NCBI RefSeq assembly: GCF_026340975.1
Contig: NZ_JAPEOS010000002.1
Coordinates: forward strand, 1,981,001-2,045,000
Length of the DNA: 64,000 nucleotides
Source: Streptomyces sp. NBC_01214
GTDB lineage: Bacteria; Actinomycetota; Actinomycetes; Streptomycetales; Streptomycetaceae
Direction: 5' to 3'
The notes beneath the pieces are model-generated. The model ran no database searches, was not told the DNA's origin, and worked only from the letters and a program-made list of their open reading frames with translations. Of this stretch, positions 51,851 to 60,500 are shown piece after piece; within the stretch, counting starts at the first letter, position 1; every line of letters starts with the position of its first letter. The position numbers and the translations under genes were made by a program.

Positions 51851-52816
51851 TCAGGGCTTGGTGGAGCGCTCGTACAGGGCGCGGACGGCGTCGCCGAAGC
51901 GGACGCTGTACGAGGTCTCCTCGTCCCCGCCGCCGTCGCGGCCGCCGATCACTCCGATCAGGGTGCTGCGGCCGGTCGTCACCGGGCCGCCGCTGGTGCC
52001 GTTGGGTACGTCCGCGCAGTCCAGGCGCACCTGCGTCGGCCCGGCCTGGACGGCGGTGTTCCGGCACTCCAGCGGCTGCTCGGCGTAGTTCGGGTAGCCC
52101 ATGAGCCGGGCGGGCGCCGGTAGTTCGGTCCCGAAGTCCATGGTCAGGGCCCCCGTGACGTCCTCCAACCGCTGCCCCGGATAGCCGGGCCGGCGCAGTC
52201 GGACCAAGGCGACGTCGTGGTCGGGGTCCTGGTCCCGGGTCCAGCGCGGGTCCACGTCGATCCGGGTCGGCACCCAGATGCCGTACGGGGCCACACCGTC
52301 CCGGTAGCCGGGCGCGAAGGCGAGGTTGGTGCGGAATCCGCCGCCGTACACGCAGTGCGCGGCGGTGACGATGAGGTCGCCCCGCGGGGAGTGGACCACG
52401 ACGGCCGAGCAGTGGTGGTCGGGGTCGCCGTCGCCGCCGGGGGAGAAGAGGGCGCCCACGGCGGGTTCGGCCGGGGCGGGGCGGGCCTCCAGGGGATCGG
52501 AGGGCTGCCACCCGGCGTACCGCCAGTCCGCCCCGCTGCCGGCGTCGAAGGCCTTGTCGTCGGTCGGCGGCTCCGTGACCTCCCGCACGATCCCGTCCAG
52601 CACCGAGGCAGCCGTCTTGTCGGCGCGTTCGGGGTCCTGCTGGTAGACGCCCTGCGCGGCATCGCCGTCCGCGCGGTTCGCGGCGATGCCGCGCAGCTCC
52701 CAGGCGACGTAGCCGACGCCCGCGAGGACCACGGTGCACAGGAGGCCGACGACCACGGAACCCCGCGGGGCGGCCCGCCCCCGCTGCCGTTCCCGCTCGT
52801 CAACCTTGTCGACCAT
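51851..52816 (-). CDS. Membrane-anchored trypsin-like serine protease
   Basis: 321 residues. A basic N-terminus and one membrane helix (about 19-38) anchor the protein, with the protease outside. The S1 catalytic triad is complete: His154 in VTAAHC, Asp201 in DHDVAL, Ser275 in PNGTSGGP. Disulphide cysteines are at DHHCSA and LDCAD. Its start faces the conflict operon across 226 bp, so it could belong to that system or simply be a neighbour. In published MoxR-vWA-VMAP systems trypsin-like peptidases are frequent components, which makes the link plausible. ATG at 52816 is the only good start. Confidence 0.85.
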   Translation of the reverse strand: MVDKVDERERQRGRAAPRGSVVVGLLCTVVLAGVGYVAWELRGIAANRADGDAAQGVYQQDPERADKTAASVLDGIVREVTEPPTDDKAFDAGSGADWRYAGWQPSDPLEARPAPAEPAVGALFSPGGDGDPDHHCSAVVVHSPRGDLIVTAAHCVYGGGFRTNLAFAPGYRDGVAPYGIWVPTRIDVDPRWTRDQDPDHDVALVRLRRPGYPGQRLEDVTGALTMDFGTELPAPARLMGYPNYAEQPLECRNTAVQAGPTQVRLDCADVPNGTSGGPVTTGRSTLIGVIGGRDGGGDEETSYSVRFGDAVRALYERSTKP

Positions 52817-53042
52817 GTAGTGCTCCCGCCCCAGACGCCTTCAGACTCTTCGTTCGATGGGGGAGCGGCGGCCCGGGTTCCGAAGGGCGGACGTGTCCGT
52901 GCTCACAGCCCCCGCCCCCGGTCCCCCCGCCGGCGGCCCCCCTCCGCCCGCGCACGCCGAACTCGACGTTCCATGGCCCTCGTTACCCCCGCCGGGCTAT
53001 GGTGCCGGGCGGGGGACGACTGCGCGAGGGGGCCGGGCTGCG

Positions 53043-54320
53043 ATGCGTTTTCTCTTTGTCCACGGTACGGGGGTGCGGCGCGAGCGGCACGACAGACTGT
53101 TCGCCCAGGTCCGGGAGCGGCTGGCGGCCAGATTCCCCGGAGCGGCCGTCGAATCCTGCTACTGGGGCGACCGGTTCGGCGCGACCCTCGGCGCGGGCGG
53201 CGCTTCGGTGCCGGGACTGCGCCCGGGGCCGCAGGGCACGCCCGACCCCGTGGACGCGGAGACCGCCGAGTGGGCGCTGCTGCTCGCCGACCCGCTGTGC
53301 GAACTGCGGGTCCTGGCCGAGGCGGGCTGGGCGGCCCCCGGCGACCGGGGTGACGCCGACGACGAGGACGCCGGGTACGGCGACGCCTTCGCGATGCCCG
53401 GCGTACGGGCCGCCGGAGCCCGGGTGCTCGCCCTGCTCGAAGGCTTACCGCCCGCACCGCCCCCGACCGGGGACGAGCTCGGCGCCCTGCTGCACGGCAC
53501 CGGCCTCGCCGCGGGCTTCGCCGCCGCCCTGGACACCGCCGCCGGGTCCGCCGAAGCGGCCCGGGCCGCGGCCCGCGCCGTCGACGAGCCGCAGGCCCGC
53601 GAGCTGGCCACCGCCCTCGCCCGGGCCGTGACCGCCGCCGCCCTCGCCACCGCCGCCGCCACCGACGAGGCCGACTGCACCGGCGCCGAACGCGACCGCC
53701 TCGTCGAGCTGCTCACCACCCGGCTCGGCGGCGACGGCCGGGTTCCCGGCGCCCGCGTGGCCGCCGTCCTCGGCCGGCTCGCCCTGCGGGTCACCACCCA
53801 GCCCCTCCTCGACGCCCGGCGCGGCTCCCTCACCGTCGGCGCCACCCCCGTGCTCGGCGACATCCTGCGCTACCAGTCCCGCGGCCACGAGCTGCGGGAC
53901 TTCCTGCACGCCCGGATCACCGCCGACCCGGGGCCGACCGTCCTCATCGGCCACAGCCTCGGCGGGATCGCCCTGGTGGACCTCCTCACCCTCGCCGCCG
54001 CCCGCGGCGAGGCCGTCCCCGGGGCCGAGCTGCTGGTCACCGTCGGCTCCCAGGCCCCGTTCCTCTACGAACTGGGCGCGCTCACCGCACTCGAACCCGG
54101 CGCGAAGCTCCCGTACGGCTTCCCGCGCTGGCTCAACGTCTACGACCGGCACGACGTGCTCTCCTACCTCGCCGCACCCGTCTTCCCCGGTGACGTGCGC
54201 GTCAGCGACCACGAGGTCCGCAGCCGCCAGCCGTTCCCGGCCTGCCACAGCGCCTACTGGAAACAGGACTCCCTCTACGAGCGGATCGAACAGGCGGTGA
54301 ACGAGGCGGAGATCGGGTGA
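53043..54320 (+). CDS. Alpha/beta hydrolase, first gene of the conflict operon
   Basis: 425 residues. The opening FLFVHGTGVRRERHDRLF is the oxyanion strand of an alpha/beta hydrolase, and GHSLGG carries the nucleophile Ser305. A late His (in PACHSAYW) could complete the triad. A long Ala-rich helical insertion (about 150-235) sits between them. The likely activity is esterase or lipase on lipid or ester bonds. Codon 135 is TTA (53445-53447), so the whole operon may depend on bldA tRNA. ATG at 53043 follows GAGGGGG; the longer frame from 52857 is Pro-rich and lacks a ribosome site. Its stop overlaps the next start (GTGA), so it is coupled to the caspase-VMAP gene. Confidence 0.82.
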   Translation: MRFLFVHGTGVRRERHDRLFAQVRERLAARFPGAAVESCYWGDRFGATLGAGGASVPGLRPGPQGTPDPVDAETAEWALLLADPLCELRVLAEAGWAAPGDRGDADDEDAGYGDAFAMPGVRAAGARVLALLEGLPPAPPPTGDELGALLHGTGLAAGFAAALDTAAGSAEAARAAARAVDEPQARELATALARAVTAAALATAAATDEADCTGAERDRLVELLTTRLGGDGRVPGARVAAVLGRLALRVTTQPLLDARRGSLTVGATPVLGDILRYQSRGHELRDFLHARITADPGPTVLIGHSLGGIALVDLLTLAAARGEAVPGAELLVTVGSQAPFLYELGALTALEPGAKLPYGFPRWLNVYDRHDVLSYLAAPVFPGDVRVSDHEVRSRQPFPACHSAYWKQDSLYERIEQAVNEAEIG

Positions 54321-56407
54321 CTCCCGCCGACTTCCTGCCCCCGGCCCTCGGACCGCAGCGCACCTTCGCGCTCGTCGCCGGGGTCGAGCGCTACGACATC
54401 AGCCACCGCTGGAACCTGCGCGGTCCGGCCCGCGACGCCCTGCGCTTCGCCCGGTGGCTGACCGGCCCGGCCGAGGTGCCGCCCGGCAACGTCCGGCTGC
54501 TGCTCTCCCCGCTCGACGAACCGGGCGACCTCGACTGGACGGACTCCCCGGCGATGACCGCCCTGCGCACGGCTCACCGGCCCGCGACCGAGGAGAACGT
54601 GAAAGCGGCGCTCCTCGACGAACTCCCGCAGTGCGACGGCGACCTGCTCTGGATCTTCTGGGCCGGACACGGCTACCTCGGGCCGCACCAGGAGCTGATG
54701 CTGCCCTGCGCCGACGCCCGCCCCAGCCAGATCAGGCACCTCAACCTCGACTCCGCACTGCGCTGGTGGCGGACCGACCTCGTCAAACAGCGCCGCTTCC
54801 CGCTCCAGGCCGCACTCGTGGACTCCTGCCGGGTCGACGCGCCCCGCGACACCCGGTGGAACTTCGGCAACACCGACTACGGGGGCGGGAGTTCGGTACC
54901 GGGCCGGCGCCAGTTCCGGCTCTACGCCTCCCGCGAGGGCGAGGTCGCCCAGAACGACCCCGAGCGCGGCGCCGGCCGGTTCACCGAGGCCCTGCTCGGC
55001 GAACTGGACGGACGGTCCGTACGGGAGAGCGTCAGCGGGCTGCCCGGCGCCGCCCTCAGCATCCACCGCACCTTCCAGGAACTGCGCGAGCGCGGCGAGG
55101 GCTGGCAGCTGCCGCAGTTCATCGTCGATCGGGACTGGGACGCCTGCTCCTTCCTCGACGACGACCTGTCCCGGGCCGCACTGCCCCGGGCCGCCAAGCT
55201 CGACCAGGCGGCCTGGGACGGGCTCGGCGAGCTCTTCGAGGGCCGCGAACTGCCGCGCTGCGCCTACGAGGCCTACGCCTGGGCGTTCAAGGCGGCAGGC
55301 TGCACCACCCCGGTACGCGGCGGTCTGCCCGGGGACGGCCTGCTGGAGGTGGTCCAGGACCTGGACGAGCGGCAGGGCGGGCGCGGCGGGATGCCGCTGG
55401 CGGTGCCCTTCGTACGGTTCCTCGCGGACCGGGCCGCCGCCGCGGGCGACGACCGGTGGGCGGCCCGCCTCGGGGACTGGGTGCGGGCCACCCGCGAGCG
55501 CCTCGCCCTGCCGGTGCTGCCCCCGCCGCCACCCCCGGCCCGCAGGACGGTCGTGCACGTCCGGCTGGAGGCACCGCCGGGCGGCGAGCCCGGATTCCTG
55601 GCCCGGATGTGGCTGCGGGGCGAACGGGCCCGGCACGTATGGGAGTCGGAGGGAGCCCCGGTCGCACTGGACGAGGTGCGGGAGCAGCTCGTACGGCAAC
55701 TCGCCCTCATCGGCGGCGCGCCGGAGGCGGCCGGCGAGGGCGACGGAGGGGTCGGGGGCGGGGCCGGGTGGCAGCCGTCCGTCGCCGCGGTGGACCGCAT
55801 CGAGTTCCACGTGCCGTACGAGCTGCTCGACGCCGACTTCGACCAGTGGCCGGTGCCTCGCGGCCCGGCCGGCCGCCGCCGCGCCCTCGGCCTGCTCCAC
55901 CAGGTGGTGGTGCGCTGCCCGCAGGAGCGGGCGGACACCCGCGCCGAATGGCACGGCGCCTGGCGCTGGCTGCACGCCCAGGGCGGCCGGCACCCCGACG
56001 CCGTACGGGTCGTCGCGGACGAGGAGGTCACCGACGCGCTCGGCATCGAGCTGGCCGCCCAGCCGCCGCCCGCCTGCGTCCTCGCCCACACCACGGCCGC
56101 CCCGCACGTCGGACTGCTGGAGGCCGTGCTCGAAGGCGGGCTCCCGGTGGCCGTATGGCGGCGCGGGGGCGGCCTGCCCGCGCCCGCACTCCTCGACCTG
56201 CTGGCCCCGGCCGGGCCGGACGGCCGCCCCGACCCCGGCGCACTCGACGTACTGGCCCTGCCCGCACGCGTGCGGGACGTGCGCCGGGCGGCCGCCGGCG
56301 CCGCCGGAGGAGCCGCACGCGCCCACCAACCACCCGCAGGGGGAGACCAGTTGGTGCTCCTGTGGGACGATCCCGACGACATGCCGGGCCTCCGGTCCCT
56401 GGCCTGA
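54317..56407 (+). CDS. Caspase-like protease fused to an EAD-like and a VMAP-C domain
   Basis: 696 residues. The N-terminal 280 are a caspase-like (C14) peptidase: the dyad is His118 (WIFWAGHGYL) and Cys171 (AALVDSCRVDA). Residues about 285-372 look like a small helical effector-associated domain (LDQAAWDGLGELFEGRELP). After a polyproline linker, residues about 410-690 match the VMAP-C fold (TVVHVRLEA, FHVPYELLDADFDQWPV, VPRGPAGRRRALGLLHQVVVR and LPVAVWRRGGGLP). VMAP proteins are the third part of MoxR-vWA-VMAP systems, thought to link ATP-driven sensing to an effector; here the protease would be that effector. GTG at 54317 overlaps the hydrolase stop. Confidence 0.85.
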   Translation: MTPADFLPPALGPQRTFALVAGVERYDISHRWNLRGPARDALRFARWLTGPAEVPPGNVRLLLSPLDEPGDLDWTDSPAMTALRTAHRPATEENVKAALLDELPQCDGDLLWIFWAGHGYLGPHQELMLPCADARPSQIRHLNLDSALRWWRTDLVKQRRFPLQAALVDSCRVDAPRDTRWNFGNTDYGGGSSVPGRRQFRLYASREGEVAQNDPERGAGRFTEALLGELDGRSVRESVSGLPGAALSIHRTFQELRERGEGWQLPQFIVDRDWDACSFLDDDLSRAALPRAAKLDQAAWDGLGELFEGRELPRCAYEAYAWAFKAAGCTTPVRGGLPGDGLLEVVQDLDERQGGRGGMPLAVPFVRFLADRAAAAGDDRWAARLGDWVRATRERLALPVLPPPPPPARRTVVHVRLEAPPGGEPGFLARMWLRGERARHVWESEGAPVALDEVREQLVRQLALIGGAPEAAGEGDGGVGGGAGWQPSVAAVDRIEFHVPYELLDADFDQWPVPRGPAGRRRALGLLHQVVVRCPQERADTRAEWHGAWRWLHAQGGRHPDAVRVVADEEVTDALGIELAAQPPPACVLAHTTAAPHVGLLEAVLEGGLPVAVWRRGGGLPAPALLDLLAPAGPDGRPDPGALDVLALPARVRDVRRAAAGAAGGAARAHQPPAGGDQLVLLWDDPDDMPGLRSLA

Positions 56408-56453
56408 CCCCGACCACCGACAGACGGCGGAACCGAAGATGGAGGCAGACGCA

Positions 56454-57527
56454 GTGGTGAAGGACTGGTGGCTGTACCACGGGACCGGCGAGGGCGCGGA
56501 CCGGCGTGCCCGCCTGGAGGCCGGATTCCCGCCACCCTGGCGGGACTTCACCGGCGCCCCCGACCCCGGATACGCGCCGCCCGGGTGCGCGGGAGCGGCC
56601 TGGGAGCGCACCTGGCGGCGCGGCGAGGGCTACGTGCCCGACGAGCCGGAGAAGGACGTCGTCAACACGGCGCTGCACCTGCGCAGGCCGCTGCTCGTCA
56701 CCGGGAAACCGGGCGTTGGCAAGTCCACGCTCGCCTACAGCATCGCCTCCGACCTGAACCTGGGGCCCGTACTGCACTGGCCGATCACCAGCCGGACCGT
56801 CCTGCGCGACGGGCTGTACCTGTACGACGCCATCGGCCGCCTCCAGGAAGCCGGCCTGGAGCAGCTGCGCACCCCGGGCGCGCAGCCCGCCGCCGTACCC
56901 GGGCCCGCGCCGGACACCGCCCCCGCCCCGTCCGCCCCCTCGATCTCCCGCTACCTGCGCCTCGGCCCCCTCGGTACCGCCCTCCTCCCGCAGGACCGCC
57001 CGCGCGTGCTGCTCGTCGACGAGATCGACAAGAGCGACATCGACCTCCCCGGCGACCTCCTCACCGTCTTCGAGGACGGCGGCTTCCTGATCCCCGAACT
57101 CGCCCGCCTCGCCCAGGAGGACCCCACCGTCGCCATCGGCACCGACGACGACCCCGACGCGGTCGTCCGGATCAGCCAGGGCCGCGTCCAGTGCCGCTAC
57201 TTCCCCGTCGTCGTCCTCACCAGCAACGGCGAACGCGACTTCCCGCCCGCCTTCCTACGCCGCTGCGTCCGCCTCCACCTGGAGCCGCCCGGACCGGACA
57301 AGCTCGCCCGCATCGTGCGCCGCCGGCTCGGCGTCGACATCGAATCCGGCGAGGAGTACCAGGACCTCGTCCGGGCCTTCCTCGACCGCGGCGAGGACGG
57401 CGACCTGGCCACCGACCAGCTCCTCAACGCCATCCAGCTCCGACTCGCCGGCGCCTGGTCCGCGCCCGCGGACCGCGAACGCTTCCTCGCCACCGTCATG
57501 CAGCACCTCACCGGGCCCACGGCGTGA
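56454..57527 (+). CDS. MoxR-type AAA+ ATPase of the conflict operon
   Basis: About 357 residues. Walker A is GKPGVGKST, Walker B VLLVDEIDKSDIDLP, sensor 1 VVVLTSNGERDFPPAFLRRC, followed by the lid domain. MoxR-type ATPases act as chaperone-like motors, often with vWA partners. Here it sits between the VMAP protein and the vWA-like protein, as expected of the ternary system. Two starts are possible: ATG 56439, or GTG 56454 with GGAGG inside the first codons 8 bases upstream; the latter is preferred. A Pro/Ala-rich insert (about residues 140-165) lies between the Walker motifs. Its stop overlaps the next start (GTGA). Confidence 0.9.
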   Translation: MVKDWWLYHGTGEGADRRARLEAGFPPPWRDFTGAPDPGYAPPGCAGAAWERTWRRGEGYVPDEPEKDVVNTALHLRRPLLVTGKPGVGKSTLAYSIASDLNLGPVLHWPITSRTVLRDGLYLYDAIGRLQEAGLEQLRTPGAQPAAVPGPAPDTAPAPSAPSISRYLRLGPLGTALLPQDRPRVLLVDEIDKSDIDLPGDLLTVFEDGGFLIPELARLAQEDPTVAIGTDDDPDAVVRISQGRVQCRYFPVVVLTSNGERDFPPAFLRRCVRLHLEPPGPDKLARIVRRRLGVDIESGEEYQDLVRAFLDRGEDGDLATDQLLNAIQLRLAGAWSAPADRERFLATVMQHLTGPTA

Positions 57528-60500
57528 TCGAGGAGCTGCTCGCGGCCCTCGCCGACGGCGCCGACGGCAACGTCCCGAACACCGGCATCGGGGCGGAGGA
57601 GATCGCCGACATCCTGTGGCTGGCGGCCCGGGTCGACGCGGGCCGCGAGGCCCGCCCGCCCGCAGCCCCCGGCGCCGACCCGCCGGGCGAGCCGCCGCCC
57701 CCGCCCGGCACCCCGTCGCCCGAGCCCGGCGCGCCGCCCCCGCCCGGCACCTCCGCCGGTGGCGACCCGGCCGTCCAGCTCTTCCCGGCCGCCCGGCGCG
57801 ACCCCACCGGGAAACCGGACGACGGCGGCGCCCGGCGCCGCGGCTCACCCCTGCGGCTGCCGCGGGCCGCCTCCCTCGACGACCCGCTCGCCCTGATGCG
57901 CTCCCTCCGGCCCGTCGGGAGGCGCTCCATCGGCGGCCCCGGGGAGGAACTGGACGAGCAGCTCACCGTGGAACGCAGCATCGAGCGGATGGTGACGACC
58001 CCGGTCCTGCGCCCCGCCGAGAGCCGCTGGCTGGACCTGGCCCTGGTCATCGACACCCACCGCTCCATGCTGCTCTGGGCGGACCACGTGGACGAGCTCC
58101 GCCGCGTCCTGACCCGCAGCGGCGTCTTCCGCGACGTGCGCACCTGGCAGCTGACCGGCACCGGCTCCGGCGGCACCCCGATGGTCACCCGCGGCCACGG
58201 CGGCCCGCCCCGCAACCCCCTGGAACTGGCCGATCCGGCGGGCCGCCGGCTGATCCTCGTCCTCTCCGACACCGTGGCGGGCGGCTGGCGCGAGGCCCCG
58301 GTGCAGGGCGTGCTCCGGCACTGGTGCGCGCACAACGCCGTCGCCGTACTCAACGTCCTGCCCGAACGGCTCTGGACGCGCGGCGCCGTCCGCCCCGTCC
58401 CCTTCGCCGTCCGCGCCGACCGGCCGGCCGCCGCCACCCGCTCCTGGCAGCGGATCCCGGCCGCCCGCCGCGCCCGCGCGAGGCGCCTCCGCACCGCGGT
58501 CCCGGCCGTCGTCCCCGTGGTCGGTGTCGCCTCCGGCAGCCTGGCCCGGCTGGTGCGGGTGGTCTCCGGGGACGGCCGGTGGCGGCGCCTCGCCTGCCTG
58601 CGCCTGGACCCGGAACCCGCCGCCGCGGGCGCCCCGGACGATCCCGCTCCCGGCGGCGGCCGCAGCGCCCTGGAGGTGGTGGAGGACTTCCGGGCGAGCG
58701 CCTCGCCGACGGCCCAGCAGCTCGCCGCCCACCTGGCCGCCGTACCGCTCACCCTGCCGGTGATGACCCTGGTCCGGCGCTCCCTGCTGCGCGACTCGGA
58801 GCACGGCCACCTCGCCGAGGTCGCCCTCGGCGGGCTCTTCGAAACCTGGGAGGACGGACAGGACCCCGCAGAGGTGGAGTTCGAGTTCCTACCCGGCGTA
58901 CGGGAGGTGCTGCTCGGCTCGCAGCTGCGCGGGGACGTGGCCGCCGTACGGGAGCTGGTCCGGCGCCGCGTGTGGGAGTTCGTGTCCCGCAACCGGCGCA
59001 CCGGCCCGGACTTCTCCGCGACCCGCGTCACCACGGGCCGGGAGGGCGTGCGCCGGGTGGCCGAAGGGGCCCTGCCGTTCGCGGCGCGGCCACCGCGGGA
59101 GCCGGGCCTGGCCGACCGGGTCGTACGGGTCCGCCACGACGGGATGCCCGAGCCGCAGGAGGTCGGCACCCTGCTGACCCCGCGCCTCGTCCTCACGGTC
59201 GGGGACGCGGTGCCCCCCGCCGGCTCGGTGGCCTGGGTGCGGCCCGGCGACCGGGAGGTCCCCTGCCGGGCGGTGTGGTGGGACGACGCGGCGCCCCGGA
59301 TGCTGCTGCTCCAGGCGGACGAGGACCTGATGGATCCGGCGGCCGGCGCGGAGCCGCTGCCCTGGCTGCCCGTGGACCACCAGCTGGCCCAGGTCCGCGT
59401 CGACGGCCGCACGGACCAGGGGGACCCGGTCTCCCTGACGGGCGAGGTGCTGCCGCACGGCGGTGACCTCAACGGCGAAGTCGTCCGGCTGTCCGCGGAG
59501 CCGGAGGGCTGGACGCACTACCGCGGCGGCCCCGTCTCCCGGGGCGGCGCGCTGGTCGGCGTCGTCCACACGGTCTCGCCCAACCGCCTGGTGTTCCTGC
59601 TGACCGACGCCCTGATGGAACAGAGCGGCTTCCGGGCGGCGCTGGAGGGTTCCGTACGGGCGCAGGACACGGAGACCGCGGTGTGCCTGGCGGTGCTGCC
59701 GGGCGCCGACGGCGTGGTCCCGATCGGGAGTTCGGCGACGGCGGAGACGCACGCGATGCTGGCCGAGCTCATGGCGGACACGGGCGTCACCGGGCGGCTG
59801 ACCGGCGGTGAAGGGGACGCTCCGCTGCTCGTCACCTTCGCCGCGCCGGGCGCCCACGCCAAGGCGGGCCAGCTCCTGCTCGAACTGCCCGGAGCCATGA
59901 CCCGGTACGGATTCCGGCGCATGGACGGGATGCACCCCCCGCTCGGCGTGGCCGTGGGAGGGGACGCGGACGAGAGCGCCCGACTGGTGCGGCACCCCGC
60001 GATCGCGGACCGGCTGGGACGGACGGTGCGCCCGGGGGCGCTCGTCCTCGCCGTCTCCCACCGCCTGTACGAGGAACTCGGTGACGTGCTCGGCTCGCCG
60101 GCCCGGATCGCGCTGCACCGGGTGGGCGGCGCCGACGAGGGCTGGGTGTGTTCCGACGACCACGCGCCCGCCGGTGTGCTCGGGCAGGTACTGACGGAGG
60201 CGGACGGGCTCCTGGACGAGGGCATCGGCTGGCCGACCTGCGGACTTAAGGCCCCACCGGTCGACCCGCGGGCCTGCATCGGCATCCGGCTGCCGGGCTA
60301 CGAGCGGTGCCTGGCCCACCTGGAGATCGAGGACCAGGAGACCTACTTCGGGACGCTGTCCCCGGGGGCGCCGGTGGACCTCCGGGGCACCACCTTCGAC
60401 CACGGCCTGCTGCCGCGCCTCCTCATGGCGCTGCAGCCGGGCGTTCCGGGGCCCGTCGCACTGGGGCCGGCGGACTTCGACCGGGCACGCTTCGTGGACG

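Noticed and set aside
52857..53042. Upstream extension of the alpha/beta hydrolase
   Set aside because: Pro/Gly-rich translation without similarity; the conserved fold starts right after ATG 53043.
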